From Vulcanimicrobiota bacterium (GTDB taxonomy: Bacteria; Vulcanimicrobiota; Vulcanimicrobiia; Vulcanimicrobiales; Vulcanimicrobiaceae), in NCBI GenBank assembly GCA_003155175.1, contig PMFP01000170.1:3873-39615 (forward strand): a stretch of 35,743 bases of DNA, read 5' to 3'. Shown piece by piece: positions 1 to 9,561 of the stretch. The number at the start of each line of letters is the position of its first letter. Position 1 is the stretch's first letter. The notes beneath the pieces are model-generated. The model did no database searches. It was not told where the DNA came from and was given only the letters and a program-made list of their open reading frames with translations. The translations under genes and the position numbers were made by a program.

Positions 1-7
1 CCCCGAA

Positions 8-1270
8 GTGCCGCCCGACACGGAGGTGGCCCGCGTGCGCACGGTGTGCGTGGTGGGCGCCGGCACGATGGGCACGGGCATCGCGATCACGTTCGCGACC
101 GCGGGCATCCCCGTCAAGGTCGTGGATCCGAACGACGACGCGGTCACCAAAGCCAAAGAGACGGTCTTCGGCATGTTCAAGTATCAAGTGGACAAGGGCA
201 AGATCACGCCGGAACAGGCGTGGAAGCTCGGCCAGAGCATCACGTTCACCGACGAGTTCTCGGATCTCGCGGACGCCGACGTCGTGGTCGAAGCGGTGTT
301 CGAGAGCATGGACGTCAAGAAGGACGTCTTCGCCAAGCTTGACGCCGTCGTCAAGCCCGAGGGCATCCTCGCGACGAACACGTCCACGCTCGACGTGGAC
401 GAAATGGCTGCCGCGACGTCGCGGCCCGGCAAGTTCATCGGCCTGCATTTCTTCGTGCCCGCCAACATCATGCCGCTGCTGGAAGTGGTCCGCGGCGAGA
501 AAACGTCGCCGGCGACCATCGCGACGGCGTTCAAACTCGCCAAGACGCTGCGCAAGACGGCGGTGCTCTCGACCAACGCGTTCGGCTTCATCGGCAATCG
601 AATGGTTATCGATTACGCGCGCGCCGCGGGCGAACTCGCCGAAGAGGGCATCTCGCCGGCTCGCATCGACGCCGTCATGAAGAAATTCGGCTTCCCGATG
701 GGACCGTTCGCGATGGGCGACCTCTCCGGGATCGACGTCGCGTGGCATATCGCCAAAGCGCGGCCGGACATCGCGGCCGGGCGCACGAGCGTCGTGGATC
801 GCTTAGTCGAGATGAAGCGCCTGGGTCAGAAGACGCAAGCGGGATATTTCAAGTACGACAAGAGCGTGGGCAAAGGCCGCGAGCCGATTCCCGACCCGGA
901 GGTCGAGAAGCTGTTCGCGGAAGAAGCCGCCAAGGCCGGGATCGCGCCGCGCGCGCACGACGATGCGGAGATTCGAGACCGCTTGGTCTTCGCGCTGATC
1001 AATCGTGGAGCGCACCTGCTCGAAGAGGGCGTCGCGCTTCGTCCCGGAGACATCGACATCGTCTACGTCTACGGCTACGGCTTTCCGCCGCACCGCGGCG
1101 GCCCGATGTGGTACGCCGACGAGGTCGGCGTCAAGCACGTGCGCGACCGCATCGTCGAGTTCGGCTGGACGCCCGCTCCGCTGCTCGAGAAGATCGCCGC
1201 CGAAGGCGGCACGTTCGCGGCGCATTCCGGCGCCAAGGGCGCCCCGCAAGGAGAACTGGTCAATGCGTGA
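8..1270 (+). CDS. 3-hydroxyacyl-CoA dehydrogenase (FadB/FadJ-like NAD-binding and C-terminal domains), probably 5'-truncated by the window edge
   Basis: [28 protein letters not shown] Rossmann motif, [10 protein letters not shown] and GFIGNRM motifs, second HAD domain with [16 protein letters not shown]. The apparent GTG start at 8 lies just ahead of the Rossmann fold and the frame is open to the window edge. Confidence 0.9.
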   Translation: MPPDTEVARVRTVCVVGAGTMGTGIAITFATAGIPVKVVDPNDDAVTKAKETVFGMFKYQVDKGKITPEQAWKLGQSITFTDEFSDLADADVVVEAVFESMDVKKDVFAKLDAVVKPEGILATNTSTLDVDEMAAATSRPGKFIGLHFFVPANIMPLLEVVRGEKTSPATIATAFKLAKTLRKTAVLSTNAFGFIGNRMVIDYARAAGELAEEGISPARIDAVMKKFGFPMGPFAMGDLSGIDVAWHIAKARPDIAAGRTSVVDRLVEMKRLGQKTQAGYFKYDKSVGKGREPIPDPEVEKLFAEEAAKAGIAPRAHDDAEIRDRLVFALINRGAHLLEEGVALRPGDIDIVYVYGYGFPPHRGGPMWYADEVGVKHVRDRIVEFGWTPAPLLEKIAAEGGTFAAHSGAKGAPQGELVNA

Positions 1271-2450
1271 AGCCGTCATCGTCTCGGCGGCTCGTACGCC
1301 GATCGGCCGTGCGTTTCGCGGCGCTTTCAACCAGACGCCGGGCGCCACGCTGGCGGGGCACGTCGTCAAAGAAGCGATCGAGCGCGCCAAACTCGATCCC
1401 TCCGAGATCGAAGACGTCGTCATCGGCTCGGGCTTGCCCGAAGGCGCGACCGGGAACAACATCGGGAGAACCGCCGCGCTGCGCGCGGGCTGTCCGGTGA
1501 GCGTTCCGGGTGCGACCATCAGCCGGTACTGCGCGTCGGGACTCGACGCGATCGCGCACGGCGCCAAGCGCGTCATCGCCGACGGCGCGAACGCGGTGAT
1601 CGCGGGCGGCGTTGAGTCCATTAGCCTGGTTCAGAACGTGCTCGACATGGATCACTACACCGAGGAGTGGCTGCTGCGTCACACGCCCGACGTCTACATG
1701 CCGATGCTGTACACGGCCGACAACGTCGCCAAGAAGTACAAAGTCTCGCGCGAGAGCCAAGACGAGTACTCGTTCCAAAGCCAACAGCGCACGGCCGCCG
1801 CGCAGGCGGCGGGACGCTTCGACGCCGAGATCGTCAAGCTGCCGTCGTGGAAGTACAATCAGGACAAAGAGACGGGCAACGTTAGCGAGCAGCACGTCGT
1901 GCTCGAAAAAGACGAAGGCAATCGTCCCGACACAACGCTCGAAGGCTTGTCGCAGCTCAAGGGCGCGGTTCCCGGCATCAAAGACACGTCGATCACCGCC
2001 GGCAACAGCTCGCAGCTCTCCGACGGAGCGGCGGCCGTTGCCATCGTGGACTCCAAGCTTGCCGAGCAGCGGAATCTGAAACCGCTCGGAATCTATCGCG
2101 GCTTCGTGGTCGCCGGATGCGAGCCCGGCGAGATGGGCCTGGGGCCGATCTATGCCGTGCCGCAGCTGCTGCAACGCCACAATCTGAAGATCGACGACAT
2201 CGGCTTGTGGGAACTGAACGAAGCCTTCGCCGTGCAGGCGCTCTACTGCCGCGACCAGCTCGGCATTCCCGCCGACCGATTCAACGTGGACGGCGGCGCG
2301 ATCTCGATCGGCCACCCGTACGGCATGAGCGGCGCGCGCATGACCATGCACGCCCTCATCGAAGGCAAGCGCCGCGGCGTCAAATACGTCGTCGTCACGA
2401 TGTGCATCGGCGGCGGCATGGGCGCGGCCGGCCTCTTCGAGGTCGCCTAG
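1263..2450 (+). CDS. Acetyl-CoA acyltransferase / thiolase
   Basis: [20 protein letters not shown] start, active-site Cys in [32 protein letters not shown] and [16 protein letters not shown] motifs. The ATG at 1263 overlaps the upstream stop (1268-1270) by 8 nt; the ORF-track start at 1005 is too long. Confidence 0.93.
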   Translation: MREAVIVSAARTPIGRAFRGAFNQTPGATLAGHVVKEAIERAKLDPSEIEDVVIGSGLPEGATGNNIGRTAALRAGCPVSVPGATISRYCASGLDAIAHGAKRVIADGANAVIAGGVESISLVQNVLDMDHYTEEWLLRHTPDVYMPMLYTADNVAKKYKVSRESQDEYSFQSQQRTAAAQAAGRFDAEIVKLPSWKYNQDKETGNVSEQHVVLEKDEGNRPDTTLEGLSQLKGAVPGIKDTSITAGNSSQLSDGAAAVAIVDSKLAEQRNLKPLGIYRGFVVAGCEPGEMGLGPIYAVPQLLQRHNLKIDDIGLWELNEAFAVQALYCRDQLGIPADRFNVDGGAISIGHPYGMSGARMTMHALIEGKRRGVKYVVVTMCIGGGMGAAGLFEVA

Positions 2451-2466
2451 CCCAGGGCGATCGCCG

Positions 2467-3075
2467 TTAGCGCGGGCGGTCGAGTTCGCGGCGCAGACGC
2501 GATGTGATTTCCGGCCATTCGGCCGCCGTGATGCTGTAGACGTACGTGTCGCGCAGCGATCCGTCTTGGTGGAAGGAGTGGTTGCGCAGAACGCCGTCCA
2601 GCTTGGCGCCCAGACGCTCGATGGCCCGCCGGCTCGGAAGGTTGAAGCTCGACGTTCGGAATTCGACCGCGATGCAATCAAGACGTTCGAAGGCGTGTTC
2701 GAGCAGCAGCAATTTCGCCTCGGTGTTGAGCGCAGTACGCCGCACGCCCGCGCGATACCAGGTCGATCCGATCTCGACGCGACGGTTGCCCGTATCGACG
2801 TTCATGTACGTCGTCATGCCGGCGACGCGTCCGGCGCCGTCGAAGACGGTAAACGGCAGCATCGAACCTGCGCGCTGGAGCGCGAGGCGTCGCTCGATCT
2901 CGGCCGCCATCGCGTCCGGTTTCGGAACGGTCGTATACCAGAGTTTCCAGACTTCACCGTCTTCGACGGCTTCGACGAGCCCGTTCAGGTGTGTCGCGTC
3001 CAGTGGTTCGAGCCGGACGTAGGTTCCCGAGAGCGTGACCGGTGCGAGCCATGCGGGCTCCTGGGAACTCGGCAT
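2467..3075 (-). CDS. GNAT family N-acetyltransferase (RimJ/RimL-like)
   Basis: VRLEPLDATHL... N-terminus, GxxRVEIGSTWY core and FNLPSRRAIERLGAKLDGVLRNH, typical of RimJ/RimL-type acetyltransferases. Confidence 0.85.
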   Translation of the reverse strand: MPSSQEPAWLAPVTLSGTYVRLEPLDATHLNGLVEAVEDGEVWKLWYTTVPKPDAMAAEIERRLALQRAGSMLPFTVFDGAGRVAGMTTYMNVDTGNRRVEIGSTWYRAGVRRTALNTEAKLLLLEHAFERLDCIAVEFRTSSFNLPSRRAIERLGAKLDGVLRNHSFHQDGSLRDTYVYSITAAEWPEITSRLRRELDRPR

Positions 3076-3080
3076 CGCCG

Positions 3081-4256
3081 CTACGGCGTCAGATAGAGGC
3101 GCATGCTCGTGAAATCGTACGTGAGCGTGCCCGGTTCGAAGAACTGATGCGACACGACGCCGCCGACCGTAAACGGAAAGTGGGCGAGCGCCGAGCCCTG
3201 CGCGTCCACGAAGCCGGCGACGTTTTGGCGCTGGAACGCGCCCAGCGAGACGAGCGGCACGACGAGCGGAATCACCTGGACGGCTCCGCCGCCGCCTAGT
3301 CCGGTCGTCGCTTTGTTCGTCTGCAGTTGTAGCTGCGCCGCGTCCACGGTCGCCTGCGTGGGCATGACGCCCCCGCCCGCCAGGCCCGTGTCCACCAGCA
3401 GGAGCGACTCCGGCGCGTCACCGATGTGTCCGCGCGCGAAGACGAAATGGTCGCCGACGAGCCAGAACGGCACGGCGACCGCGCCGGACGCCGCCGCCTG
3501 CGATTCAAGCGATGCAGAGACCTCCGGCGATCGCGCGCGTAGCATCAGCGCCTTGCCCCCGTAGTCGATGGTCGCCGTGTAGTGCATCAGGAAGCCCATG
3601 CCCACGATGCCGTCCACGCGCTTGCCGAATCCGGGGAATTTGCGCGTCGGGAGAATCGTGACGGGGACGTTCATGGCCGATACCGCGCCGATGTCGAAGT
3701 ACTGAACCGTTCCGGTGCCGACCGTGGCCGTTTTTCCGCCGGCAAACGTGCCGGTACCCGACGGCGTCGATTTCACGTGGAGCAGGCGCGCGAAACCGGG
3801 ATCGAGCACGACGTTGGGCGCGCCGGTGTCGACGATGAAGAACGCCTTGACGCCGTTGACGTGGACCAGGACCAGCGGAAGCGGGTCGAGCTGGATGAAC
3901 GGAATCGTCACCTGATCCACGCCCGGCGGCAAGCCGGCGGGTACCGACGCTTCGCGGCGTTGCGCGATTTGCGTCTGCAAGCGCGCGGCCGCGTCGTTGG
4001 ACGGATCGAGTTGCAGCGCACGTGCCGCTTCGCGCTCGGCCGTGTCGAGATCGTTGCCATAGAGGGCCAGCCGCGCGCGTCCGACGTGCGCGGCCGGATC
4101 GTTCGGCGAACGCCGGACGGCGTCTTGATAGCCCGAGAGCGCCGTCGCGAAATCGCCTGCGGCGTACGCCGCGTCGGCCGAAGCGACCGGCGACGCGGCG
4201 GGAGTGGCGATGGGGAGCGCGGCGCAGAGGATGGCCGCGAGCGCCGCGCGTTTCAC
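3081..4256 (-). CDS. Secreted TPR-containing retropepsin-like aspartic protease
   Basis: GTG start and signal peptide (MKRAALAAILCAALPIATPAAS), TPR-like segment (AAYAAGDFATALSGYQDAVRRSPNDPAAHVGRARLAL), two DTG motifs (FFIVDTGAPNVVLD and LLLVDTGLAGGGV). Confidence 0.8.
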   Translation of the reverse strand: MKRAALAAILCAALPIATPAASPVASADAAYAAGDFATALSGYQDAVRRSPNDPAAHVGRARLALYGNDLDTAEREAARALQLDPSNDAAARLQTQIAQRREASVPAGLPPGVDQVTIPFIQLDPLPLVLVHVNGVKAFFIVDTGAPNVVLDPGFARLLHVKSTPSGTGTFAGGKTATVGTGTVQYFDIGAVSAMNVPVTILPTRKFPGFGKRVDGIVGMGFLMHYTATIDYGGKALMLRARSPEVSASLESQAAASGAVAVPFWLVGDHFVFARGHIGDAPESLLLVDTGLAGGGVMPTQATVDAAQLQLQTNKATTGLGGGGAVQVIPLVVPLVSLGAFQRQNVAGFVDAQGSALAHFPFTVGGVVSHQFFEPGTLTYDFTSMRLYLTP

Positions 4257-4261
4257 GGCCG

Positions 4262-5849
4262 CTAACGCCCCCCCAGCATGACGCGCGCCGCGTTCCAGCC
4301 CGCCGCTCCCATTACGCCGCCGCCCGGATGTGCCGCCGCGCCGCAGAGGAACAGGTTCTTGACCGGCGTGTCGTAGCCGGCATATCCGGGAACCGGACGG
4401 AACATGAAGAGCTCGTGCACGGGCATCGTCCCTTGGAAGATGTTGCCGCCGGTGAGTCCGAAGGTCGTCTCGATATCAACGGGGCTGAGGATTTGGCGGT
4501 CGATCACGGACGCGGTGAATCCCGGCGCGTACTGCTCGACGATGCCGAAGCACCGGTCCGCGAAGTCGTTCTTGATGGCGTCGGTCCACGGACCGTCCTT
4601 GAGCGTGTACGGAGCGTACTGCACGAACATGGACATCAAGTGTTTACCCTCGGGGGCGACGGTCGAATCGAGCGACGACGGCATGGTGCACTCCACGACC
4701 GGGGCCTTCGACGGATAGCCGTACTTGGCATCGTCGTAGGCGCGCTCGATGAAGTCCTGGTCGGGGCACAAGTGCACGGTCCCGCGGTGCTGCGGTCCGG
4801 GCTCGGTTCCCGGACAGGACGTGAAGTTCGGCAGATGTTCGAGCGCGACGTTGATCTTCACCGACGCGCTGTCGTAGGCGATGCGGCCGATGGCTGCGGC
4901 GAAGTCCGGTGGCAGCGTCGCGGGATCCATGAACTTCTCGAACGTGAGGTGGCAGTCCACGCCGCTGACGACCTTCGAGGCGCGGAATTCGTCGCCGTTG
5001 GTCAGCGCGACGCCGGTGGCGGCGCCGTCTGTTGACGAGGATCTTCGCGACTTCGCTGTCGGTGCGGATTTCGACGCCGAGATCCTTCGCGGCCGTTGCC
5101 AACGCTTGAGTTAAGCCGCCCATGCCGCCGCGCACGTAGCTCCACACGCCGCGTTTGCCGTTCGTCTCGCCCATGACGTGATGGAACAACACGTACGCCG
5201 TTCCGGGCATGGACGGCGCCATGAACGCGCCGATGATCGCGTCGGTCGCGATCGTTCCCTTGAGCTCCTCGGATTCGAACCAGCGGTCCAGGATGGGACG
5301 CGCCGCGCCGGTCAGCACTTCGATCGCTTCGCCCATCGCAGGACCGAGTTTTTGCATCTTCCGGCCCATCTTGGCCATGTCGATCAGTTCGGCGAGTTTG
5401 GGCTTGACCAGATTCGGCGGAACTTGGATCAGCGTCGGCTCCACGACCGAGGCGACGCGCTCGAGCATCGCTTCGTAGTGCGGATAGTTCTCGGCGTCTT
5501 TCTTGCTGAACTTGCCGATCTCGCGCACGTCGCTGGCCTTGTCGGCGCCCAGCATCAGATACCGTCCGTCCAGGAACGGCGAGAACGACGCCGGATTGCG
5601 TTCGATCGCTTCGAAGCCGTAGTCTTTTAAATGCAGATCGCGGATAATCTCCGGGCGGAAGAGGCTGTTGACGTAGGCCGCGGTCGAGACCTTGTAACCG
5701 GGAAAGGCTTCCTCGGTAACGCAGGCGCCGCCGACGACGTACCGGCGCTCCAGAACGAGCACCTTCCACTTTGCTTTCGCGAGGTAGCAGGCCGTTACGA
5801 GCCCGTTGTGGCCGCCGCCGATGACGATCGCGTCGTACTTGCTTGACAT
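4262..5849 (-). CDS. PYROXD2/phytoene-desaturase-like FAD-dependent oxidoreductase, interrupted by an apparent one-base frameshift at about 5030
   Basis: N-terminal half (MSSKYDAIVIGGGHNGLVTACYLAKAKWKVLVLERRYVVGGACVTEE) is in one frame. The C-terminal half (VVSGVDCHLTFEKFMDPATLPP...NLFLCGAAAHPGGGVMGAAGWNAARVML) is in another. Removing T5030 gives a continuous 528-aa reading through ILVNDGAATGVALTNGDEFRASKVVSG. Confidence 0.87.
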
Positions 5850-5853
5850 GGTA

Positions 5854-8800
5854 TTAGATCTTCACTTTCATGCTGATGTAGGCGTTAAACGGCTGGTTGA
5901 GCGAACCGGCCAGGTCGTTGTAGGTTCCGAAGTTGGGCTCGTAGGGATAACGCAGGTAGGTCTGTACGTTGTCGTGCGGATTGTAGACGTTGCCGACGGG
6001 AGAGGTAAGGCCGTTGCCGACGCTGGAGTAGCTGCAGATTTGCGATCCCAACATATACGTGAACGGCGTCTGCTGGGCGCCGAAACAGGTTTGGATCAGG
6101 TTCGCTAGCGTGAGATCTACGGTCAGCTTGTTGGACACCTGATATTCGATGCGTAGATGTCCCAGAAACTGGGCCGGCTGCCGGAAGGCTCCGATGCCGT
6201 CGAACTGGCCCGTGTACGAGTTGGGGATCGCATTGAGTTGTCCCGCGCACGTCGTCGCGTCGTACGGGGAGCCGCCAGCAGCGCCGTAGCGGTAGCGCGG
6301 GTCGCCGGCTACCGAGCCGCCGAGCGCGCTGCAGCCGGCGAGCGGATCCACGCCCGGCATCGTTTCGGGCGCCCCGTAGCGGTTGCCGGCTTGGAACTGG
6401 AACGACGGCGTGACCGCCCACTTGTCGTGCTTGTAGTTCAGGATGAGCGTGGCGACGTAAGGATAGTTGAAGCCGTTCACGCCGGTGCCGATGCCTCCGG
6501 GAAACGTCGAGTACGGGATATAGTTCGCGGCCGGATTGAGCAGTGGCTGAACCGGCGCGTTCCAATACGGGTTGGCGACCGCGCCCGACGCCGTGCAACT
6601 TACCGGGGCGCCTGCGGCGGAGTAGCACGGTGCGGCGACGATTGCCGCGTTCGTATTGGGATCCACCGGCGCGACGCCGCCGCCGCAGCGGGCGTCTTTG
6701 GCGTGCGTAGCGCAGAACGAGGTGAAGGCGTTGTAGGTTTGGATGTCGCCGTTGATCGGGGAGAGGATCGTCGTGCCGTTGGGCAAGACGGCGTAGTTGA
6801 CGTAGCTGTTGGTGTAGGCGAACGAGAGCTGGCCGGCGATGCCGTTACGCGCGAAGTCGCCCTTTTGAAGCGCGAACTCGAAGCCCTCGGACGTCTGTTT
6901 CCCGGCGTTGAGGCCGGAGATGAACCCCTCCTTGATGTTGGTGTAGAAGTTCTCGACTTGGTCTTGCGTCTGACGATAGAACGGCGTCAGCTTGTACGAC
7001 CAGTTCGTGCCCTTGAGCCGCTGCTCGATCGAGAAGTCGTAGTTGTTCGATATGGACGGAGCGACGCCGTGGCCGGGCGTGGTGAAGCCGAGCGAATAGA
7101 ACTGCGCGAGATCGGCGGGAAGGTTCTGTTGCAGCGAGTTGTACTGCTCGTACGCGGCCGAGGGCTGTTCGTTGTAGCGCCCGTAACTGGCTCGCAGGAC
7201 GGTTTCCGGGTTGAGAACGTACGTCGCTCCGACGCGCGGCTGAAGCACGTTATAGGTGTACTGCTGGCCCGAGACGTTTTGCATGTTGGTGGCCACCCAC
7301 GGACCGCCCGCGCTGGAGCACGGCTGGTTTCCGGCCGGCCCGATGAGGCCGAGTTGCGTCTTGTCTTGGAGTTGTTGCGTCTGGGTGTTGAAGCACGTGC
7401 CGCCGTTGAAAGCCGCGAACCAGAAGTTTCGAGCGGCTCCGTAGTTGGTGTTGGCTCCCGTAAACTGGTAACTGTCGAGCCGCAGGCCGACGTCCACGTT
7501 CAGCTTGTCGTTCGGCTTGAATTGGTCGGTGATCGAGTAGCCGGTGAAGACCGGCTTCACGGCGTTGTATTCGGCCCATGCGCCGTTTTCGACGGTGTAG
7601 AACGCGCACGTCACGCCTCCGCAGGTATAACTCGCGGCGTTCGGATTCACGGTAGCCGGGTTGCAGCCGGGCGTCGTGTTGCACGTATAGTTGGCCGCCA
7701 GCGAGAGGAACGTTGCCGAGGTTGCGGGCGAAATGCCCCAGTTTCCGGGATTGCACGAGGTCGGGGCGGCGGCGCCCGTCGCGGTCGTGGGCGCGGTATA
7801 GCACGTGCCGCTGGTGAGATCGTGCGGATTGACCAAAACCGCGAAGCTGTCCGCATTGTTGAACATCTGCGTGTTGTTCATGCGCAGCGACGTGGCCGTG
7901 ACGTACGAAGCCTGTAATTCCAGTAAGTTCTGCGCGTTGATTTGGTCGTTGAAGCTCGCGCTGATGCCGCGCGTATGGGAGCTCAGCTCGTAGTCGCCGG
8001 AATCGTATCCCGTGATGGGCTGCCACGACGAAATCGGGCCCGTGCCGATGTAGTTCGAATAGTAGGTGTAGCCGTAGACGCGGAAATAGGCTTGCGATCC
8101 GAAGTTCTTCTGATATTGCACTTTGACGATCGCCTGCCCGTTATAGCCGGTGTCGCGCTGCGTTATGGGAATGGTCGCATTGAACACCCGCTGCGTCGGC
8201 GACGAAGGGAAGAAATAGGCGCCGACTTGCGAGCCGTCGCCGGGCGCGAAGAACTGGCCGACGGGTCCGTGGTACTGATAACTGTCGGTATAGTAGGGCA
8301 ACACGCCGGGGCCGTAGGTTTGACCTTGGAAGTTGTTGAGCCCCTCGTCCTGCGCGGAGCTGTAGTACGACGTGAAGATTTCATCGTTATCGTAGAGCAA
8401 TTGCACGTCGTCGCGTCCGCCGTCGTGCTTATGCGGAATGCCGATATGAAAATTGAGGACCGTCGTGCGGGTCGCGATGCCGGCCGGATTGACCGACGCG
8501 AATTGGAGCGGCCCGAGGATGTATCCCGGCGCGCCGGCTTGTCCGACGTTGGCCTGGCCGTTGGTAAAGCAGGAAGGAGGCGCGCTCGCAGCCAGGGGCG
8601 GCGCTGGGCAGACGTCGAGCGGCGCGCCGAGTTCGTTTTGAACCGAGGCGCCGTTGTCCTGAGCGACGTAGCGATGGTCTTGATTGAATCCGCCGATGCC
8701 GACGTAGTAAGAAAACAACCGGTCGGGCGTTGCGCCGCCCGTTTCGACGTCGAAGCTGTGGTAGAAGGTCGGCGTTCCGAGCGCGAGGTCGCCGACCCCG

Positions 8801-9561
8801 TAGCCCGGGCGCGTTCCCGTCTTGATGACTTGATTGATGAAGCCGGCGAGACCCTGCGCTTCGGCGTTGGACGGCGTTGCGCCGGTGTACACTTGCAGCT
8901 CGAGCTGGCCGAGCGACGACAGCGATCCCGACGCGTAGTTGTCGAAGCTTCGGTTCACCGGAACGCCGTCGAACTCAAAGCCGACCTGGTCCGAATCGCC
9001 GCCGCGGACGTGGATCGCCTGTCCGTACCCGGACTGGTTCGCCGGAACGTACGCCCCGGGGACGCTGGCCACGGCGGAGTATGCGCTGTTCAGGTTGCCG
9101 CCGCCGCCCAGGACGCTGGTTCGCGCCTGTTGTGCCGCGTTGATCGAATACAGATCCGAGGTCGTCCCCGGCCGCACGAGGTCGCCGGACGCGCGCGACG
9201 TGACGTTTGCGATCGTCTTGAGCGCCGGGCGCAATTGCAGCGACAGCGACTGCGGCGTGTCGGCAAAGACCGCGACGCCAGGCTGTGCGAGCGACTCGTA
9301 CCCCGTCTTCTCGACGGACACGGTGTATTCGTCGGGGGCGAGCGAGACGAAGCCGAAACGGCCTGCGGCGTCGGTTTGCGTAGTTTCGATCTGCGACGGA
9401 CTGGTCACCGTGACTTTCGCGCCGGCGACCGGCGTCGACGTTCCGGCTTGCGTGACGACGCCGGTGATGCTGCCGGTGGTGCCGGCGACCGCCGGAATCT
9501 GAAGGCCGGCGAAGGCGAGCGTGACGAGCGCGCACGTCGCGCGGCGGATCCATACGTTCAC
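5854..9561 (-). CDS. TonB-dependent receptor with N-terminal CarboxypepD_reg-like domain
   Basis: GTG start at 9561 with AGGAGG Shine-Dalgarno and signal peptide (MNVWIRRATCALVTLAFAGLQIPAVAG). Carboxypeptidase-regulatory-like domain (GSITGVVTQAGTSTPVAGAKVTVTS...), plug (AIHVRGGDSDQVGFEFDGVPVNRSFDNY), long beta-barrel. The ORF-track start at 10095 is an out-of-frame extension into the upstream gene. Confidence 0.92.
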   Translation of the reverse strand: MNVWIRRATCALVTLAFAGLQIPAVAGTTGSITGVVTQAGTSTPVAGAKVTVTSPSQIETTQTDAAGRFGFVSLAPDEYTVSVEKTGYESLAQPGVAVFADTPQSLSLQLRPALKTIANVTSRASGDLVRPGTTSDLYSINAAQQARTSVLGGGGNLNSAYSAVASVPGAYVPANQSGYGQAIHVRGGDSDQVGFEFDGVPVNRSFDNYASGSLSSLGQLELQVYTGATPSNAEAQGLAGFINQVIKTGTRPGYGVGDLALGTPTFYHSFDVETGGATPDRLFSYYVGIGGFNQDHRYVAQDNGASVQNELGAPLDVCPAPPLAASAPPSCFTNGQANVGQAGAPGYILGPLQFASVNPAGIATRTTVLNFHIGIPHKHDGGRDDVQLLYDNDEIFTSYYSSAQDEGLNNFQGQTYGPGVLPYYTDSYQYHGPVGQFFAPGDGSQVGAYFFPSSPTQRVFNATIPITQRDTGYNGQAIVKVQYQKNFGSQAYFRVYGYTYYSNYIGTGPISSWQPITGYDSGDYELSSHTRGISASFNDQINAQNLLELQASYVTATSLRMNNTQMFNNADSFAVLVNPHDLTSGTCYTAPTTATGAAAPTSCNPGNWGISPATSATFLSLAANYTCNTTPGCNPATVNPNAASYTCGGVTCAFYTVENGAWAEYNAVKPVFTGYSITDQFKPNDKLNVDVGLRLDSYQFTGANTNYGAARNFWFAAFNGGTCFNTQTQQLQDKTQLGLIGPAGNQPCSSAGGPWVATNMQNVSGQQYTYNVLQPRVGATYVLNPETVLRASYGRYNEQPSAAYEQYNSLQQNLPADLAQFYSLGFTTPGHGVAPSISNNYDFSIEQRLKGTNWSYKLTPFYRQTQDQVENFYTNIKEGFISGLNAGKQTSEGFEFALQKGDFARNGIAGQLSFAYTNSYVNYAVLPNGTTILSPINGDIQTYNAFTSFCATHAKDARCGGGVAPVDPNTNAAIVAAPCYSAAGAPVSCTASGAVANPYWNAPVQPLLNPAANYIPYSTFPGGIGTGVNGFNYPYVATLILNYKHDKWAVTPSFQFQAGNRYGAPETMPGVDPLAGCSALGGSVAGDPRYRYGAAGGSPYDATTCAGQLNAIPNSYTGQFDGIGAFRQPAQFLGHLRIEYQVSNKLTVDLTLANLIQTCFGAQQTPFTYMLGSQICSYSSVGNGLTSPVGNVYNPHDNVQTYLRYPYEPNFGTYNDLAGSLNQPFNAYISMKVKI

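Noticed and set aside
2456-2465. GGCGATCGCC palindrome (contains the HIP1-like GCGATCGC) between two convergent genes
   Set aside because: Short and easily expected by chance in GC-rich DNA; no room for a hairpin loop.
4644-5029. Selenocysteine or stop-codon recoding at the FAD oxidoreductase break, prompted by nearby selD
   Set aside because: The break is a one-base frame change and not an in-frame TGA.
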